NCBI RefSeq assembly: GCF_023343835.1
Contig: NC_064440.1
Coordinates: 26,419,537 to 26,483,536, forward strand
DNA: 64,000 bases
Origin: Lagopus muta
Taxonomy: Eukaryota > Chordata > Aves > Galliformes > Phasianidae
Direction: 5' to 3'
The notes under the pieces were generated by a model that did not search any database, was not told the DNA's origin, and saw only the letters and a list, made by a program, of their open reading frames with translations. A program made the position numbers and the translations under genes. Of the stretch, positions 59,792 to 64,000 are shown one piece after another. Within the stretch, counting starts at the first letter, position 1. Every line of letters starts with the position of its first letter.

Positions 59792-62700
59792 AAGGGTGAA
59801 TTGTCTCTGATCGTGGAATGTTAAGAAGAATAAAGCACAAAGTGTATCACCACTTTAGGTCTGAAAATAGGTAATTGCATATTTTAACATTAAGCATCTT
59901 TACAAGAGGTTAATGAAGTCAGGTTGTGTTTTCAAGATGCTATTAACCTTTAACAGGCTGACACTGGAATGCAAGATTAAGGGGTCATGTAAAGTTAAAT
60001 AGCTGACTAAGGCATATTAATTGTAGCATAAGAAGAGTGAGCAATACATAAAATAATAAAGCTTATGCATATTTCATGCTTCAAAGATTATATTGGCATG
60101 TTTTATGGTTTAGAGGGAAGACAAGCTGTTTTTTCTATGATCTCTGTTATAAGTTATCATTTTTGCTCCCATCAAGCACATGGGGTTTTAATTATTAGAC
60201 AGTTAAGAGTTCAGAGAATGATACAGGATACTCACATTATTTTTGTATCAACTTAAACTCTGTAGCTTTTCTTGTGCAAACAACTAGATTTTCAGTAATA
60301 ATTCTAATTTTGCCTTGTGGTTCTTTAGAAGGGCAAGCCTATCTAAAAAAAATACTAAACTGTGCAGTCCTCATCTTATACAAGCAGCAGCTTCAAAATG
60401 AAGCTGAAAAAGGGGAATTAATCTTCCTTATCAGCTACAGTACTTGAGGAACATCGATGCAGAATATAAATATGTTCTCTGATGGCCACATACCTGCCAA
60501 TAGTATTTTTGTCTTGGTGATTGCTTATTTCTTACTCTGAATGAAAGCGAGTGTAAGAGATCACAGAAAATGTATGAGGATAAGCTGAGCTTCAGATTCA
60601 AGTCAGAGGTTAGATGCTTAAATTTGCTGTTCAGGCCAGTTAACTCTTTATTTGTCTACTGTTCTCCAAAGACAACAAGTAATTTAGAGGACTAGACTGG
60701 TCATGCCTCTATTTGGTATACTTAAGGAAAACTGCTTTTTCTAGACTAAGTTGTGTTTTAGGACAATATTGGCTAACCAAATCAGCCTACCCTATTTCCT
60801 TCTTTCCATTCTTTATCTGAAAACCAGGGATGTAGTACCTAAAAGCACAAATGGAGAGGAGGTAGGTCACTTCAGTGCTATTGACCAGGCTAATCCTGTA
60901 ATACAGGAGATAATAAAAGCATGACAGGGAACAGACTTGTAATTGCAGACTTTGCTACATGCTGCTAGGTGTAAAAGTTAAATCATGAACTAGAAACAGA
61001 CACTAGACTGCAGCTATCAAAAAAAAACCAGGCCTCTACAGCAAGATTTCATCTCTTCAAAAGTACTTCTGCTCCTACCCATGCATCATGCAAGTCTTAA
61101 TAGCTATATCAAGCAACTATTGAAGTCTCTGGCACTGGAGAGCAATGGTCTTTGTTGTAACCATCACACTGCTATTAGGAGTACTTTGATGGGTAAGGCC
61201 GCTTTCCTGCAGCAAATCATCATCTTCCAGAGAACCAGTACCATAGACACTACATAACTTTTGCTTTTCAAATGTGAACCTTCTCTCTTTCTCCAAAATG
61301 ATGGACATATATGCAAGAGATGCATATTTTTCAGGCCTCTTATGTTCTGTGCTTCCGATAGTTCTTGACACCAACAAGCAGCAAATACTTTATGGACAGA
61401 AGGGTTCTGTTGCCACCTAGCTTTTGATAAGCCTCACCTTCACAGTTGTCAGGCATTGTCTCCATTTATTTAAAGAATATTTGGGGTTCTTTGTGTCTTT
61501 CACCTGCAGAATACCACATTGAACAGAGACGGATAAACAGCTCTACTTTGCTTCTGCTCATCTCGATTAGAGACAGCTTATTCCTGTTACTGTGCAAAGG
61601 TGGTTTCTGTGGCAGGTTGTATTCTCACTTCATACACAAAACCTGGCAGCTTTGTTTTATCTCGTATTCGTTACACCCTATAAAGATTTAAGGAGCACAG
61701 CAATCATCTAGGTCGAGGTATCTAACAGTAAAATCTCAATTTCAACATTACAATTTAATTGTTTTAAAAGAATGAATTTAATAGCTGCAAATGGATTGCT
61801 GCTCAGTTGAGCACTCTGAGTAAAATCAGTTCCAGTCAGGACTTTCCAGATATGTCCAGATCAGTGAGCACCATTTCTGAACAAAAACCACAATCAAACC
61901 AACCACAATAAAACCTCCAAAAGAAATTTAATGTAGCCAGCCACTGCAAGTGTCAAAATGTAGACAACAGTTATAAGCATATAGAGTTGTTATAAGCGGT
62001 GTGTTCCTAGATATGCTAAAGGAAGAAGGATTTCTGTTTCTGGTTTTGGTAAGCACAGTATGGCATTATTGATGGTAGCTGTTTCATGTTTTGTGAAAAT
62101 CACAAAGGCTTAATTAGCGCTAATACAAAGTTTCTCTATAGCAAAGTTATGCACTGAGTCATGGATCTCTAGTGAATGAGTTATTCTGCACATGAAATGT
62201 TGAGCGTGTCATTCCTCATTAGCACTATCATAAATGGAGACCCTGTCTCAGTTTTGAGATGTTTTGAGACTGTCTCATGTTGCAAGTGTTCTGGATGATG
62301 AGGCAGCTTGTTTTCTACTTGACCAATAGCACCACAGGAAGAGAAAACAGCAGAGCCAAATAGTATGTAGGCACATACCATATAGAAGCACAGTATTAGT
62401 TCTGTCATTATGATCTCTGAACTTCTGCTGGGTTCTGAAGGAACCCAGGGAATCCTTCTGCAAAACTTCCAGGTTCTGCACACACCCTCCATCAGCGCTT
62501 GTTCTTGGTTCTGTGATCCATTAAAAACCACGGGGTTATACACTGATTTTCTTTCATTACCAAATTAATGAACTTTGACAGAGGTATGCATGGGTGAGAG
62601 AGCAGATCATACAATTGAGGCTCCTTACTCATGTGAGTGGTGGTCTTTGTAATACATGGCCTTGTATGGTGATTTTTAACTGAGATATTACTGCTCCACT

Positions 62701-64000
62701 TCACCAAGAAAAGCTCTTTGATCAAACTTTAAATTAGCTGGTTCAGTGGCTTAATACTGTTATTACAGACTTGCTGTACTGAACATCAATATCTCAATAC
62801 TCATTAAGGAAAATAATCACTTTAGCCTCTAGATAGCTTTACTAACATAGAAAATAAGAAGATGTTAGTAATGGTGCAGAAGAAGCACGTGACAAATTCG
62901 TTCAGCACCTTAATAGTGGAATGTCACTCAGGACACAGCAGTGCACTTCTGCTGCTCAGGGCCTTAACCACTAGTTGACAAGTGCACAATAATCGTACGT
63001 CTCCCTGCGAGGAGGAGCCAGCTCTCAGCTTTCTCATTTCTTGACTACTGAAGGATCAAAGGCTGGGGTTCTGGCCCTTCTCTCATGCCTGCTGCTGTGA
63101 ATTGGGATTTCCTCCACTCAAGTAGAACAAGGAACAAGAAACACAAGTCTTCTATTTATTTTTCATGAAGAACATTTGCAGTCACTTCTTACCATTTTAT
63201 GATAGTAAAATGATCCCAGAATTCTACCTCATCAGCTGCTTCACCTTCTTCAAATAGTGACATTGGCATGATTACCATAATGAAATTTAAAAAAGACAAC
63301 GGCAGCAGCAACAACTGCATCCTGAACTTGCCACTTGTGATTAAGGAAAGCATCTTGTAGCTGTCAACAGCTATGAATATCATGTAGATTTAACACTTCT
63401 CTCACCAGGACACCTCAGAGGTCCATATACACAACAGAAAGTGTCTCACAGACACTTGTGGTAGTGATAGGCTGAACAGACTGCCAGAAGGAGCACCTAA
63501 TACTTGGAATGCAAGGACACTTGAGAGCACTCAACACTACGCATCAGAATGTGGCTGTGCTGACTGAGATGTGGCTAAGACTCTAAAGCTGTTTTGACGC
63601 AGATATGGTTTTGTAGAAGCAGTAGTGCTAATAAGTTCTACTTCCCAGTTCATCTTAAATATTAGTGGTAGGACTTTGCTCACAACAATCAAATACTATT
63701 GTGATAAAGTTCTAAAACTAAATGGGATAATGAGTAAATGGGATAAATAGATCGTATAGTCACTGTAGAACCTTGTATAGCAAGTTGTTTTATTTTTAGT
63801 TTTCTGGTTGTACTGTACAAAGACTTTATTTCAAATATGGAATGTAACTTGTGAGCAACAATGTATTCATGTCATGAAATAAACAAACACACAAAACAAA
63901 AAAAGAGTAAAAGATTGCAAAGGAATAGCTTTAATTGGCTTGCCAGAAGTTGGTAGTTAAGACTACAGAATACAGAAAACATAAAAAGTACCACACATAC
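59792..64000. other. Non-coding AT-rich sequence, no gene recognised
   Basis: AT-rich unique sequence to the end of the window. Minus-strand frames at 61,117-61,377, 62,181-62,543 and 63,189-63,383 look superficially protein-like, but each is of chance length and has no recognised domain. A donor-like ATG|GTAAGA closes the last one (around 63,190). I cannot exclude a decayed multi-exon gene on the minus strand. A T-rich and AAAC-rich end region follows at 63,790-63,905. Confidence 0.45.

Noticed and set aside
61117..61377. Protein-like 86-codon frame, minus strand
   Set aside because: Looks superficially coding, but at this A+T content dozens of frames this long are expected by chance in 64 kb. 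No family recognised.
62181..62725. Overlapping minus-strand frames with a possible membrane segment
   Set aside because: Considered as a decayed gene. Two frames would have to be joined and neither matches a known family.
63189..63383. Minus-strand frame ending at a donor-like ATG|GTAAGA
   Set aside because: The acceptor side is weak and the peptide is unrecognised. A single donor-like word is not enough to call an exon.
1..64000. CRISPR arrays, phage, operons or other prokaryotic systems
   Set aside because: No regularly spaced repeats, no tightly packed genes and no ribosome-binding sites before long frames. The CR1 elements and CpG islands mark this as vertebrate DNA.

Overview
This window looks like vertebrate nuclear DNA, most likely from a bird. 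The best evidence is five 3'-truncated CR1 LINE fragments, recognised by their degenerate ATTCTATGA tails and the characteristic 3' region. Other signs are low density of other repeats, sharp CpG clusters in an otherwise AT-leaning, CpG-poor background, and no densely packed open frames. I recognise no protein-coding gene, rRNA, tRNA, CRISPR array or prokaryotic system. Most open frames are short, of the size expected by chance in 64 kb read in six frames, and several begin at TTG or GTG rather than ATG. The window is best read as intergenic or intronic DNA with regulatory content.

Layout. Positions 1-48,000 are mostly unique sequence with only one recognisable CR1 piece (24,694-24,879). GC-moderate stretches alternate with long AT-rich blocks (about 10.95-11.58, 21.6-22.3, 26.0-26.45, 33.85-34.9 and 43.95-45.85 kb). 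Several short stretches carry clusters of consensus transcription-factor sites and look like candidate enhancers, notably 24.05-24.21, 25.40-25.51 and 33.22-33.33 kb. A small CpG-rich patch lies at 20.82-21.14 kb. Positions 48,190-48,960 form a strong CpG island and 51,290-51,560 a second, smaller one. Between them they carry the best CTCF-like motifs seen, on the minus strand in the first island and on the plus strand in the second, so the motifs point away from each other. From about 51.8 kb to the end the sequence changes character: four CR1 pieces, more simple repeats, and a 215-bp inverted CR1 pair.

How the parts might work together (inference). The 48-51.5 kb interval has the features of a promoter and/or domain boundary. 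It separates a repeat-poor left side, of the kind seen around developmental regulators, from a more ordinary repeat-bearing right side. The gene served by the islands is not identifiable here; its coding exons may lie outside the window. All motif matches were made by eye against remembered consensus sequences. Cross-species alignment, RNA-seq and ChIP data would be needed to confirm them.
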